Positions 39,693 through 48,953 of a stretch of 64,000 bases of DNA are shown piece after piece. The notes beneath the pieces were generated by a model that was not told the origin of the DNA, ran no database searches, and saw nothing but the letters and a program-made list of their open reading frames with translations. The DNA comes from Bradyrhizobium sp. SRL28. Lineage in GTDB: Bacteria; Pseudomonadota; Alphaproteobacteria; Rhizobiales; Xanthobacteraceae. The number at the start of each line of letters is the position of its first letter. Position 1 is the first letter of the stretch. The position numbers were made by a program, and so were the translations under genes. The DNA lies in assembly GCF_018596315.1 (NCBI RefSeq), contig NZ_JAHEAG010000003.1:674180-738179 (forward strand), given 5' to 3'.

Positions 39693-40805
39693 TCAGAGCT
39701 TGTAGAGCGCGCGCGCATTGCCGTTGAAGATTTTCCGGCGCTCGGTCTCCGTCAGCGGCGTCTTGAAGGCAAAGCGCGGATCGTCGAAATCCCAATGCGG
39801 GTAGTCCGACGAAAACAGCAGGCGATCGGCGCCGACCCATTCGATCAGCGAACGTAGATGTTTTGCCTCATCGGGCTCGTCGATCGGCTGCGTCGTGAAC
39901 CAGAAATGCTGCTTCACATATTCCGACGGACGGCGCTTGAGATGCGGCACCTCGCTGCGGAAGGCGTCGAAATGCCGGTCCATCCGCCAGGTGGCCGATG
40001 GGATCCAGCCAAAACCACCCTCGATGAACACGATCTTCAAGTTCGGGAAGCGCTCAAGCACGCCTTCGAGCACGAGGCTGGTAAGCTGCGCCGCCATCGT
40101 GTGTGCGTTCGACTGGTGCTCCTCGACATAATAAGACGGCCAGCCGCCGCCGGTCGGGGCGTGCCCGCCATAGCCGCCGACATGAATGCCGAGCGGCAGG
40201 CCGAGTTCTTGCGCGCGTGCATAGATCGGCCAATAGCGGCGGCGGCCGAGCGGCTCGTTGGCGCGCGGGCAGACATTGATCTGCACATAGCGGCCAATCT
40301 TGGCGCATCGCTCGATCTCGGCGATCGCGAACTGCGTATCGTCCTGGCCGGCGAGGATCGAGGCCTTCAGCCGCGGATCGCGATCGGACCAGAACGCGAG
40401 CTGCCAGTCGTTGATGGCGCGCTGGATCGCGGCGCCGAATTCGAGGTTCTGCTGCGAGAAGATGAAGAGATCGAGCACCTGCAGGATGCCGTACTCGATA
40501 TCGAGCGGATCGAGATGCTGCTTGCGCATGAAATCGAGATCCGAACCAGGCGGCCCGCCGGTCGGCGGCCAGGCATCGCGGCGCGCGATCAGCGGCGAGG
40601 AGCGCGGATAGGGCGTGGTGCCGATATAGGGCGTCCGCAGATGGCTGCCGTAGGTGCGAAGATGCTCCTGCCAGCGTTTTGGCAGGAACTGATCGAGATC
40701 GCTATGCGCATGGATGCTCGGATGCACGTCGCAATCGATGATGCGCAGCCGGCTCCTGGCGGCTTCTTCCTCGGCTAGGATGGGGCGGTCGATGACGTCA
40801 CTCAT
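39693..40805 (-). CDS. Amidohydrolase family (amidohydrolase 2 / ACMSD-like) protein
   Basis: The 370-residue TIM-barrel metal enzyme begins with the metal-binding strand IIDCDVHPSIHA. Further landmarks are GIHVGGYGGHAP with a ligand His, IVFIEGGFGWIP, and FSSDYPHWDFDDP with the catalytic Asp. This is the amidohydrolase 2 branch, which includes ACMSD and other non-oxidative decarboxylases acting on aromatic or unsaturated acids. It is co-directional with a second amidohydrolase and a Rieske protein. Hydrolase versus decarboxylase activity cannot be decided by eye. Start ATG 40805 has a GGAGG-like AAGGAGG site upstream. Confidence 0.9.
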   Translation of the reverse strand: MSDVIDRPILAEEEAARSRLRIIDCDVHPSIHAHSDLDQFLPKRWQEHLRTYGSHLRTPYIGTTPYPRSSPLIARRDAWPPTGGPPGSDLDFMRKQHLDPLDIEYGILQVLDLFIFSQQNLEFGAAIQRAINDWQLAFWSDRDPRLKASILAGQDDTQFAIAEIERCAKIGRYVQINVCPRANEPLGRRRYWPIYARAQELGLPLGIHVGGYGGHAPTGGGWPSYYVEEHQSNAHTMAAQLTSLVLEGVLERFPNLKIVFIEGGFGWIPSATWRMDRHFDAFRSEVPHLKRRPSEYVKQHFWFTTQPIDEPDEAKHLRSLIEWVGADRLLFSSDYPHWDFDDPRFAFKTPLTETERRKIFNGNARALYKL

Positions 40806-40833
40806 GCGATCCTCCTTCGATATTCTCTTTGTT

Positions 40834-40906
40834 TGAGCATGATCTTATCGGAAAAACCGGTTCCCACTTTGCACTAACGTGGCCCTCCGGGTCCGGATCA
40901 TGCTCT
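40834..40906. repeat. Inverted repeat between the two amidohydrolase genes
   Basis: TGAGCATGATC at the left and GATCATGCTCTA at the right are inverted arms around a stretch with CGGAAAAACCGG. This wording is typical of a dispersed rhizobial repeat. It fills most of the gap between the two amidohydrolase genes and could affect the transcript between them. Confidence 0.7.
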
Positions 40907-40908
40907 AC

Positions 40909-41970
40909 CTATGCGGCGAGCTTCAGCCGCGGAAAGGTCTCTAACGGGTTGTCGGCGCACATGCGCGAGACGATGCTGGCAGGCAGATGCGGCGGCATCG
41001 GATCGTCGCCGTCGAACTGCCAGTGCGGATAGTCGGATGCGAACAGGAACATCTTGTCGGAGCCGATCTGCTCGATCACGTCGGCGACACCTGCGGCATC
41101 CGGCGGGCCGTCGAACGGCTGCATGGTGACGCGGATATGGTCGCGGATGATGGAAGCCGGCTCGCGCTCAACCCACGGCACCTCGACGCGCACGCCGCGC
41201 CAGGTCTTGTTGGCGCGCCACATGAAGGCCGGCAGCCAGCTCACGCCCGACTCCATCAGCACGACCTTGAGGCCGGGAAATTTGCCGAACACGCCTTCAT
41301 AGATCAGGCTCAAGATCTGGGCCTGAAACGCCTGCGCTTCGGCGAGATAATATTCGTAACGATAGGACGGCCAGCCGATCGAACTCGGCGCGGTGCGATA
41401 GGCGCTGCCGGCATGGATCGCGACCGGCAGCCTGTGCTTCTCGGCGGCCTGCCAGACCGGCCAGTAGTGCCGTCGTCCGAGCAGCGTCTCGCCCTGCGCC
41501 AGCACAAGCACGGAGACGAAGCGGTTGTCGCCGGCTCTGCGCTCGATTTCTTCCACCGCCAGATCGGGCGCCTGCATCGGCACGACGATCGAGGCGCTCA
41601 GCCGCGGATCCTTCGAAAGCCATTCGGCCGCGATCCAGTCGTTGATCGCCTTGCAGAAGCCGGCCGCCATATAGGAATCGAACACCGCCTGCGCGCCGTA
41701 GACGACGTTGCAGATGGCGTGGCTCGAACCGAGCTGGTCGAACGCGCCGCGCTGCACCATCGCGAGTTCGCAGCCCGGCTTGCCGTTGGCCGGGCGCCAA
41801 TCGGCGCGGCCCGAGAACGGCATGTTGGGCGGATACGAGTTGAGATCGAGGCCGTCGATGGCGCGACTGACCACCTGCTCTTTCCAGTGGTCGTCGAGAT
41901 AGGGCAGCAGCGTGGTGCGGGTTCCGCCCACCGCGGGATGAATATCGCAGTCGATCCGCGTGGCCGCCAT
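40909..41970 (-). CDS. Amidohydrolase family (amidohydrolase 2 / ACMSD-like) protein, second copy
   Basis: The 353-residue protein begins RIDCDIHPAVGG and has AIHAGSAYRTAPS, VVLMESGVSWLP and FASDYPHWQFDGDDP, the same metal and catalytic elements as the amidohydrolase at 39693-40805. The two are clearly diverged relatives, not a recent duplication. Both lie on the minus strand with a Rieske protein, so they may catalyse successive or parallel steps in breakdown of one aromatic-type compound. Start ATG 41970; the 217 bp upstream show no gene. Confidence 0.9.
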   Translation of the reverse strand: MAATRIDCDIHPAVGGTRTTLLPYLDDHWKEQVVSRAIDGLDLNSYPPNMPFSGRADWRPANGKPGCELAMVQRGAFDQLGSSHAICNVVYGAQAVFDSYMAAGFCKAINDWIAAEWLSKDPRLSASIVVPMQAPDLAVEEIERRAGDNRFVSVLVLAQGETLLGRRHYWPVWQAAEKHRLPVAIHAGSAYRTAPSSIGWPSYRYEYYLAEAQAFQAQILSLIYEGVFGKFPGLKVVLMESGVSWLPAFMWRANKTWRGVRVEVPWVEREPASIIRDHIRVTMQPFDGPPDAAGVADVIEQIGSDKMFLFASDYPHWQFDGDDPMPPHLPASIVSRMCADNPLETFPRLKLAA

Positions 41971-42187
41971 GGAGCTTCCTCAGGCTTTTCGTCTTGGCGA
42001 TCTTGGCGTCGCGCTCGCAAATGTGCCGCCGATACCAGAGCGGCGCAAGCGCATAACTTGAGGGGCCGCCCTGCCTGAACTGCACAGCGCATCGAGCCAG
42101 CCATTCGCAACACGAAATATTCGCCGCTGGCGAAGCTCGCCGGCTGTGGTACGGAGGGCGAGCGCGCATCACGCTGAGGAGATAGAA

Positions 42188-42673
42188 ATGAAATCCGGCA
42201 GGCTGGCGGTTCTCGCTGTTTCGCTTTTCACCGCCGGCGCATCCACCGCATCGGCCGCCCCGGCAACCGCCAACGGACCGGCAGCCTTGGCGCTGGCCGG
42301 CGTCGTGGCGCTGTATTCCCCGCTGCTGACCGCGGATGAGCGGGAAGCCGTCAGCGCATTTTTCGTCGGGCAGAGCGGCGTGCGTTACGCCAAGAAGATT
42401 TCGGTCACTGCGGACAAGATCGTCTGCCGCGTCAGCAATGTCGACATCACCGCACGCTCCTGCGAACTGACCTTCAAGGGCGCCAAGCAGACCATCACCG
42501 GACGCCGTGCCAGCGAAATCTTTGCGACCGAAGCCATGGCCGGCGTGCCGCCCGACGGCGCCGCCGGATCGGTGTTCGAAAGCGTCTCGAAGCTGACGTG
42601 CACGCTCGACCCGGCCGAGATCAGGAAAAAGGAAGGTGGCGGCGCTGATTGCACGTTCGAAACGGGGAATTGA
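42188..42673 (+). CDS. Secreted uncharacterised protein
   Basis: The 161-residue protein from ATG 42188 (GAGGAGATAGAA upstream) has a signal peptide of about 24 residues ending ASAAP. The mature part is a small domain with three cysteines near CRVSNV, SCELTF and LTCTL, which could form a disulfide, and a TGRRASEIFATEAMAG segment. I do not recognise a named family. It is probably periplasmic. It lies between the amidohydrolase cluster and a flavoprotein dehydrogenase, with a hairpin repeat right after it. Confidence 0.75.
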   Translation: MKSGRLAVLAVSLFTAGASTASAAPATANGPAALALAGVVALYSPLLTADEREAVSAFFVGQSGVRYAKKISVTADKIVCRVSNVDITARSCELTFKGAKQTITGRRASEIFATEAMAGVPPDGAAGSVFESVSKLTCTLDPAEIRKKEGGGADCTFETGN

Positions 42674-42695
42674 GCGAGTGCAGCGCGCGCTTCTT

Positions 42696-42718
42696 CCTTC
42701 TCCCGTTGTGGGAGAAGG
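42696..42718. repeat. Short hairpin repeat / possible terminator
   Basis: CCTTCTCCC and GGGAGAAGG form a perfect 9-bp stem around GTTGT, 22 bp after the stop of the secreted protein gene. The wording is common as a dispersed element in related genomes, and there is no T-tract. Confidence 0.6.
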
Positions 42719-42793
42719 TGCAGCAGCGCGATTGACAGATAATTCAATCCCCATCCAAATGCCCGCCCAAGGAACGAAAACGAGGCGGAGCGC

Positions 42794-44506
42794 GTGGCGG
42801 GCAACGAACAAGAAACCTACGAATGTGACGTGCTCGTGGTCGGCTCAGGCTGCGCCGGAATGTCGGCGGCGGTCACCGCGGGGCATCACGGGCTCAATGT
42901 TCTGATCGTCGAGAAGGAACCGCGCTTCGGCGGGACCACAGCACGCTCCGGCGGCTGGCTCTGGATTCCCGGCACCTCGCTGGCGAAGGCCTGGGGCATC
43001 GAGGAAAGCCCCGACCAGGCGCGGACCTATCTGCGCCACGAGGCCGGCAACAGCTTTGATGCTGCGCGCGTCGATGCGTTTCTCTCCGCCGGTCCCGAAG
43101 CGGTGGATTTTTTCACCAGCAAGACGGCGGTGCGCTTCGACATGCCGCTGACCTTTCCGGATTATCATGCGGAAGCGCCCGGCGGGACGCAGGGCGGCCG
43201 CTCGATGGTGACGCGGCCGTTCGATGGCCGCGAACTGGGCGAGCACGTCAAGACCCTCGGCAGTCCCCTCCCCGAACTCACGGTGTTCGGCATGATGCTG
43301 GGGTCGGGCAAGGACATCGTCCACTTCATGCGCGCGACCAAATCGCTGACCTCGGCGCTCTATGTGGCGAAGCGCCTGTCGAAGCATGCCCTCGACGTGC
43401 TGCGCAACGGCCGCGGCATGACGCTGACCAACGGCAATGCACTCGCAGGCCGCCTCGCCAAATCGGCATTCGACCTGAAGATACCGCTATGGCTGTCGTC
43501 GCCGGTGCACGAACTGATCGTCGAGGACGGCGCGGTGCGCGGCGCGGTCGTCGAACGCCATGGAAAGCTGATCCGCGTCAATGCCAAGCGCGGCGTCGTG
43601 CTGGCCTGCGGCGGCTTTCCGCACGATGTCACCAGACGCAAGGCGATGTTCCCGCACGCCCCCGAGGGCACCGAGCATTTCTCGCCGGGCCCTGCCGGCA
43701 ACACCGGTGACGGCTTGCGATTGGCGGAGGCCGCGGGCGGACGCATCGAGGACAATTTGCCGAATGCCGCGGCGTGGGTGCCGGTCTCGATCACCGAGCG
43801 CAAGGACGGCAGCAAGGGCGTGATGCCGCATTTCATCGACCGCGCCAAACCCGGCGTCATCGCCGTGATGCGCGACGGCAGGCGCTTTGCCAATGAGGGC
43901 AATTCGTACCACGACTTCGTGCAGGCGATGGTGAAGGCCGCGAAGCCCGGCGAGGAGATCACGGCGTTTCTCCTCTGCGATCACCGCGCGCTGAGGAAAT
44001 ACGGCCTTGGATGCGTGCCGCCGTTTCCGATGCCGCTTCGCCATCATCTCGCGACCGGCTATCTCAAGCGCGGTACGACGCTCGCCGAACTGGCTGACAG
44101 AACCGGCATCGATCGACAAGGGCTGGAAGCGACGATCGCCGAATTCAACGCATCAGCCGTGGAGGGTCGCGATCCCGCCTTCGGCAAGGGATCGCGCGCG
44201 TACAACCGCTACCAGGGCGACGCGCTGCATGGCCCGAACCCCTGCGTCGCGCCGATCAAGGACGGACCGTTCTATGCGATCAAGCTGGTGATCGGCGATC
44301 TCGGCACCTATGCCGGCATCAGGACCGACGAACACGCCCGCGCGCTGGACGAACACGGCCAGCCGATCGCAGGCCTCTATGCCGCCGGCAACGACATGGC
44401 GAGCATCATGGGCGGCAACTATCCCGGCGCCGGCATCACGCTCGGCCCCGCGCTGACATTCGGCTACATCGCGGGGAAACATATCGCGGGCGCGGCTGCG
44501 CCCTAG
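42794..44506 (+). CDS. FAD-dependent fumarate-reductase/ketosteroid-dehydrogenase-like oxidoreductase
   Basis: The 570-residue flavoprotein starts at GTG 42794. Its FAD-binding N-terminus is CDVLVVGSGCAGMSAAVTAG with an acidic residue in VEKEPRFGGTTARSGGWLW. The C-terminal FAD segment is GLYAAGNDMASIMGGNYPGAGITLGPALTFGYIAG, which fits 3-ketosteroid delta-1-dehydrogenase and fumarate-reductase flavoprotein relatives. It probably introduces or removes a C=C bond next to a carbonyl. No signal peptide is present. It is followed by a small secreted protein gene. Steroid versus other substrates cannot be settled by eye. Confidence 0.88.
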   Translation: MAGNEQETYECDVLVVGSGCAGMSAAVTAGHHGLNVLIVEKEPRFGGTTARSGGWLWIPGTSLAKAWGIEESPDQARTYLRHEAGNSFDAARVDAFLSAGPEAVDFFTSKTAVRFDMPLTFPDYHAEAPGGTQGGRSMVTRPFDGRELGEHVKTLGSPLPELTVFGMMLGSGKDIVHFMRATKSLTSALYVAKRLSKHALDVLRNGRGMTLTNGNALAGRLAKSAFDLKIPLWLSSPVHELIVEDGAVRGAVVERHGKLIRVNAKRGVVLACGGFPHDVTRRKAMFPHAPEGTEHFSPGPAGNTGDGLRLAEAAGGRIEDNLPNAAAWVPVSITERKDGSKGVMPHFIDRAKPGVIAVMRDGRRFANEGNSYHDFVQAMVKAAKPGEEITAFLLCDHRALRKYGLGCVPPFPMPLRHHLATGYLKRGTTLAELADRTGIDRQGLEATIAEFNASAVEGRDPAFGKGSRAYNRYQGDALHGPNPCVAPIKDGPFYAIKLVIGDLGTYAGIRTDEHARALDEHGQPIAGLYAAGNDMASIMGGNYPGAGITLGPALTFGYIAGKHIAGAAAP

Positions 44507-44572
44507 AAATGTCCGGAGCTGGAACGGACTTCGATCGATTCGATTGTCTCGAGTCGAACCGGAGATCGTTCC

Positions 44573-45040
44573 ATGCGTACGCCGCGCTTGTTCATCGTCA
44601 GCGTTTTGATCTTTGCGCCCGCGCTCGCCTTTGCCGGCGACACCGAATGGCGGCGATATGAGATCCCGAGCACCGGCACCAGCGTCGACATGCCGGTTTC
44701 GATCTTCAGCAGCGACGCCGGACCGCCTGAAGGCGGAACCGGGCGGCGGTTTTTCACCGAGGACCGCCGCGCCGATCTGACGGTGCAGTCCGTTCCCAAT
44801 CCCGGGAACGGTTCGCCCGCCGCATTCCTGGCCAAGATGCGGCCGCCTGCCGGCATCATTTACAAAAGGATCACATCTGATTTTTTTGTCGTGTCCAGCG
44901 TTCGCAAGGACCGGATCTGGTACAACCGCTGCAACCGCGGCAACGGCACCATGAACTGCGTGCTGATCAATTATCCCGCCGCGGAGAAGCGCCAGTGGGA
45001 CGATGTGGTCACACGCATAAGCCACACGCTGAGGGGTTAG
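44573..45040 (+). CDS. Secreted uncharacterised protein
   Basis: The 155-residue protein has a signal peptide (about residues 1-21, ending LAFAG) and a mature domain beginning WRRYEIPSTGTSVDMPVSIF, with two cysteines in NRCNRGNGTMNC that may pair. The pattern resembles small periplasmic proteins of Bradyrhizobium-type genomes without known function. ATG 44573 lies 66 bp after the flavoprotein stop. The 122 bp that follow before opgG show no gene. Confidence 0.75.
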   Translation: MRTPRLFIVSVLIFAPALAFAGDTEWRRYEIPSTGTSVDMPVSIFSSDAGPPEGGTGRRFFTEDRRADLTVQSVPNPGNGSPAAFLAKMRPPAGIIYKRITSDFFVVSSVRKDRIWYNRCNRGNGTMNCVLINYPAAEKRQWDDVVTRISHTLRG

Positions 45041-45162
45041 CGCGGTCCGCCTGACCGGATTTTAGGCATCGGGAAAAACAGGCAACTCTGTTCCGAAGTG
45101 AGGAACCGCCGCGCGTGCACTGCGTTGCCGAGGGTCAACGTTAGTAACCGCGAGGTTGTTTC

Positions 45163-46674
45163 GTGAATCGCAGGGATTTCCTCGCCGCTTCCGCGCTGCC
45201 ATTAGTAGTATCCGGGGTGGCGCCGGGGCTTTTGTCCCCCGCCCGTGCCCAGCCGGCGCCGTTCGACCGATCCATCGTGCGGCAAATAGCGCGCGACCTC
45301 GCAAGCAAGCCGTACAAGGCTCCGGACGAAAAACTGCCCGACAATCTCGCTAACATCGACTACGACCATTATCGGGCGATCCGGTTCTTGCCCGAGCGCG
45401 CGCTCTGGCGCGGCGAAAAACTTCCCTTCGAGGCGCAATTCTTCCACCGCGGGTTCTTCTACAAGAACAGGGTCGATATCTTCGAGGTGAAGAACGGGCA
45501 GGCATCAAAGATCGCCTACCAGCCCGAGCTGTTTTCGTTCGGCGATACGGCGCCGCCGAGCCCGTCCGTAGACCTCGGCTTTGCCGGCTTTCGGCTGCAC
45601 GCGCCGATCAACAAGCCCGACTATTATGACGAGGTCTGCGTGTTTCTCGGTGCCAGCTATTTCCGCGCCGTGGCCAAGGGACAATTGTACGGACTCTCGG
45701 CACGCGGCCTCTCGATCAACACCGGCGAAGCCAAGGGCGAAGAATTTCCGTTCTTCAAGACATTCTGGATCGAGAAGCCGGCGGCAGGCGCCAATTCCAT
45801 CGTCGTGCATGCGCTGCTCGACAGCCAGAGCGCAGCCGCGGCCTATCGTTTCACCATCCGGCCCGGCGACACGACCGTGTTCGATGTTGAAATGGCGATC
45901 TATCCGCGCGTGGATCTGGATCACGCCGGCCTCGCACCGATGACCAGCATGTTCTTCTTCGGACCGAACGACCGCAAGGACGTCGAGGACTTCCGTCCCT
46001 CGGTTCACGATTCGGATGGGCTTGCGATCTTCAACGGCCGCGGCGAGGAGCTTTGGCGACCGCTGCATAATCCGAGGGATCTGCAAGTATCCTCGTTTGC
46101 CGATCTCAACCCGCGGGGCTTCGGCCTGATGCAGCGTCAGAAGGATTTTGCCGCCTACCAGGACCTGGAATCGAATTTCGAGCGCCGGCCGAGCCTGTGG
46201 GCGGAGCCGATCGGCGATTGGGGCGACGGCGCGGTGAAGCTGCTCGAAATCCCTACCAAGGAAGAGATCCACGACAACATTGCCTCGTTCTGGCTTCCCA
46301 AGGCCGCATTGGCGGCCAAGGGCGAGCACACCTACACCTATCGTTTGCACTGGGGACCGGATGCGCCGAAGCCCACCTCGCTCGCGCGATTTTCCCGAAC
46401 CGGCATCGGCGCGCGAGGCGACAACGCCACGATCTTCGTGCTCGACGTTACCGGCGAGCGGCTGAAATCGGTCGATCCGAAAATCCTGCGCGGCGTCGTG
46501 ACGGCCGAGAGGGCAAAAATCCAGAACATCGTCACCCAGCCAAACCCGGCTACCGGCGGCTGGCGATTGAGCTTCGAGCTGTTGAAGGAAAAGACCCCCG
46601 TCGAAATCCGCGCATCCCTCATGCAGGACAAGGAGACGGTATCGGAGGTCTGGGTCTATCGATGGACACCTTAG
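45163..46674 (+). CDS. opgG: Periplasmic glucan biosynthesis protein OpgG/OpgD
   Basis: The 503-residue protein has a Tat-type signal (MNRRDFLAASALPLVVSG, cleavage near SPARAQ) and the MdoG fold. Landmarks are YDHYRAIRFLPERALW, FEAQFFHRGFFYKNRVDIFEV, SMFFFGPNDRKDVEDFRPSVHDSDGL and W-RLSFELLKEKTPVEI. It acts in the periplasm on the beta-glucan backbone made by OpgH. A Tat signal is typical of OpgD, while gene order with opgH is typical of opgG, so the paralog name is uncertain. The start is GTG 45163 with a weak CGAGG site. The opgH start lies inside its 3' end (13-bp overlap). Confidence 0.9.
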   Translation: MNRRDFLAASALPLVVSGVAPGLLSPARAQPAPFDRSIVRQIARDLASKPYKAPDEKLPDNLANIDYDHYRAIRFLPERALWRGEKLPFEAQFFHRGFFYKNRVDIFEVKNGQASKIAYQPELFSFGDTAPPSPSVDLGFAGFRLHAPINKPDYYDEVCVFLGASYFRAVAKGQLYGLSARGLSINTGEAKGEEFPFFKTFWIEKPAAGANSIVVHALLDSQSAAAAYRFTIRPGDTTVFDVEMAIYPRVDLDHAGLAPMTSMFFFGPNDRKDVEDFRPSVHDSDGLAIFNGRGEELWRPLHNPRDLQVSSFADLNPRGFGLMQRQKDFAAYQDLESNFERRPSLWAEPIGDWGDGAVKLLEIPTKEEIHDNIASFWLPKAALAAKGEHTYTYRLHWGPDAPKPTSLARFSRTGIGARGDNATIFVLDVTGERLKSVDPKILRGVVTAERAKIQNIVTQPNPATGGWRLSFELLKEKTPVEIRASLMQDKETVSEVWVYRWTP

Positions 46675-48803
46675 CGAAAGCCGGCAGAGCGACTAGGGCT
46701 GGCGATATTCCGCTGAACGATTTCCTTCCCTCGGAATCGCCGATGGATATGGCGGCGCAGGCGTTGCGGCGGTTCGAGCCGCCACCAGCGCCCGACTTTG
46801 CGCCGCTGTGGGTTCGGCGCGCCCTGGTGCTGACCGGCACCGCGATCCTGACCGCGGCGGGCTGTTACGAGATGTACCGGGTGCTTCAGGTCGGCGGCGT
46901 CACGGTCCTGGAGGCGATCATTCTTGCGCTGTTCGTGCTGCTGTTTGCATGGATCGCCTTTTCCTTCATGTCGGCGCTGGCCGGCTTTTTCGTGCTGCTG
47001 ACCAGGAAAAAGGACGAGCTCGGCATCGACACCAGGGCTCCCTTGCCCGCGATCAACAGCCGGACCGCAATGCTACTGCCGACCTATAATGAGGATCCCT
47101 ATCGCGTGCTGGCGAGGCTGCGCGCGATTTACGAATCGGTCCAAGAGACCGGGCACGGCGCGCGGTTCGACTGGTTCGTGCTGAGCGACACCACCGATCC
47201 CGCGACCTGGATTGCCGAGGAAAAATGCTTTCTGAAGCTTCGAGGGGACGTCGGCAGCGCGGCCACGATCTTCTATCGCCATCGCCCCGAGAACATCGCG
47301 CGCAAGTCGGGCAATATCGAGGAATGGGTCCGGCGGTTCGGCTCCAATTATGAGTCCATGCTGATTCTGGACGCCGACAGTCTGATGACCGGCGACAGCG
47401 TCGTTCGCCTCGTGGCCGCTATGGAGACGCACCCCAAGGCTGCGCTGATTCAGACGCTGCCTATCATCGTCAATGCGAAATCGCTGTTCGCGCGCTGGCA
47501 GCAATTCGCCGGGAGATTATACGGCCCGATGCTGGCGGCGGGTATCGCGTGGTGGCACGGCTCCGAAGGCAATTACTGGGGCCACAACGCCATCATTCGC
47601 GTCCGAGCCTTTGCGCAGTATGCGGGGCTCCCCGAACTCAGGGGACGCAAGCCGTTCGGCGGTCATATTATGAGCCACGACTTCATCGAGGCGGCATTGA
47701 TGCGACGTGGCGGCTGGGCGATTCACATGGCGCCGACGCTGCGCGGCAGCTACGAGGAATCTCCGCCCACGCTATCGGATTTCGCCGCCCGCGACCGGCG
47801 CTGGTGCCAGGGCAATCTGCAGCATCTGGCGCTGCTGCCGACCCGCGGCTTTCACTGGGTATCGCGGCTTCATCTGCTGACGGGAATCGGATCGTATCTC
47901 ACCGCGCCGCTCTGGCTGATTTTTCTCGTATTCGGAATCCTGGTCTCGCTGCAGGCACAGTTCGTCCGGCCCGAATATTTCCCGAAGGGATATTCGCTGT
48001 TTCCGCAATGGCCGGCACAGGATCCGGTCCTGGCGGCGTGGGTGTTCGCAGGCACGATGGGCATGCTGATCGCGCCGAAGTTGCTGGCCTTCGTCGTACT
48101 GCTGACCGATGCCGACACGCGGAGAAAATTCGGCGGCGGCCTGCTGGTGTTGGTCGGCATCATCGCCGAGACCATCCTTTCGGGCCTGACCGCGCCGGTC
48201 ATGATGATCTTCCAGTCGTCCGCCGTCGGCGAAATCCTGTTCGGACGCGATGCCGGTTGGCAGGTTCAGCGCCGGGACGATGGCGCGGTCTCGCACCGTG
48301 ACACGGTCAACACCTATGCGGTGCCGACATTAGTCGGGATCGCGATGGCGGTGGCCGCCTATGCCGTCTCGCTGCCCTTGCTGCTCTGGATGACGCCGGT
48401 GATCCTCGGCCTGCTGCTTTCCATACCGATCGCAATATTGTCATCATCGTCGGGCCCGAACCGCAGGTCCAGATTGTTCGAAACCCCGGAGCAGACCGCG
48501 CCGCCACCGGTACTGGCAAGGGCCAATGAACTGGCCAGCGCGCCGCATTCGCCGCTCGCCTGCCCGCTGCACGAATTGCGCAGCGATGCCGATCTGCGCG
48601 AAGCGCATTTGAACAACCTCTCCGGACAACGGCCGCGAAAGCGCGGTGAGGTCGATCCGCATCTCGCGATTGCACGCGCAAAAATCGAAGATGCTGAGAC
48701 CTTCGAGGAGGCAGCGGGCTTTCTCAGCGCGCGTGAGAAGTTCGCGGTGCTCAAGTCGCCTGCGGTTCTCGCCGTTCTACTCGCCCTGCCAGATCCCGCG
48801 TAA
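46662..48803 (+). CDS. opgH: Osmoregulated periplasmic glucan glucosyltransferase OpgH
   Basis: The 713-residue inner-membrane GT2 enzyme polymerises UDP-glucose into beta-1,2-glucan and exports it. The catalytic region shows LLPTYNEDPYRVLARL, FVLSDTTDP, LDADSLMTGDSV and RRWCQGNLQH, flanked by N-terminal helices (residues about 50-110) and a cluster of C-terminal helices. Start ATG 46662 overlaps opgG by 13 bp and is preceded by GGAGG; a longer frame upstream overlaps opgG and is a shadow. With opgG it forms a complete minimal OPG operon. An acyltransferase-3 protein that could decorate glucans is at 9.8 kb, not linked here. Confidence 0.93.
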   Translation: MDTLAKAGRATRAGDIPLNDFLPSESPMDMAAQALRRFEPPPAPDFAPLWVRRALVLTGTAILTAAGCYEMYRVLQVGGVTVLEAIILALFVLLFAWIAFSFMSALAGFFVLLTRKKDELGIDTRAPLPAINSRTAMLLPTYNEDPYRVLARLRAIYESVQETGHGARFDWFVLSDTTDPATWIAEEKCFLKLRGDVGSAATIFYRHRPENIARKSGNIEEWVRRFGSNYESMLILDADSLMTGDSVVRLVAAMETHPKAALIQTLPIIVNAKSLFARWQQFAGRLYGPMLAAGIAWWHGSEGNYWGHNAIIRVRAFAQYAGLPELRGRKPFGGHIMSHDFIEAALMRRGGWAIHMAPTLRGSYEESPPTLSDFAARDRRWCQGNLQHLALLPTRGFHWVSRLHLLTGIGSYLTAPLWLIFLVFGILVSLQAQFVRPEYFPKGYSLFPQWPAQDPVLAAWVFAGTMGMLIAPKLLAFVVLLTDADTRRKFGGGLLVLVGIIAETILSGLTAPVMMIFQSSAVGEILFGRDAGWQVQRRDDGAVSHRDTVNTYAVPTLVGIAMAVAAYAVSLPLLLWMTPVILGLLLSIPIAILSSSSGPNRRSRLFETPEQTAPPPVLARANELASAPHSPLACPLHELRSDADLREAHLNNLSGQRPRKRGEVDPHLAIARAKIEDAETFEEAAGFLSAREKFAVLKSPAVLAVLLALPDPA

Positions 48804-48851
48804 TTGCAGGACCCACCTTCCTGCTGCTTGAGATTGAACTGCGGCTGCCAT

Positions 48852-48908
48852 CATCCCGGATGCATACTTGCATCGCGGGTGCATACTTGCATCCCGGATG
48901 CATCCTTG
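48852..48908. repeat. Three tandem 19-bp repeats upstream of the cyclase gene
   Basis: Three contiguous units, CATCCCGGATGCATACTTG (48852-48870), CATCGCGGGTGCATACTTG (48871-48889) and CATCCCGGATGCATCCTTG (48890-48908), differ at two positions in unit 2 and one in unit 3. They end 45 bp before ATG 48954. Each holds a (G/A)TGCAT element, ATGCAT being palindromic in units 1 and 3. Tandem regulator sites or a small tandem duplication are the options. There are no spacers, so it is not a CRISPR array. Confidence 0.8.
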
Positions 48909-48953
48909 GCCCATGCAACAAATCTGCTAGACTGCCTCTCAGAGAGGCGGAAA

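Noticed and set aside
46197..46661. N-terminal extension of OpgH
   Set aside because: It overlaps opgG in a different frame and reads as low-complexity arginine/glycine-rich shadow; ATG 46662 fits the family and has a GGAGG upstream.
48852..48908. CRISPR array
   Set aside because: The 19-bp units are directly adjacent with no spacers, there are only three, and no cas genes are present.
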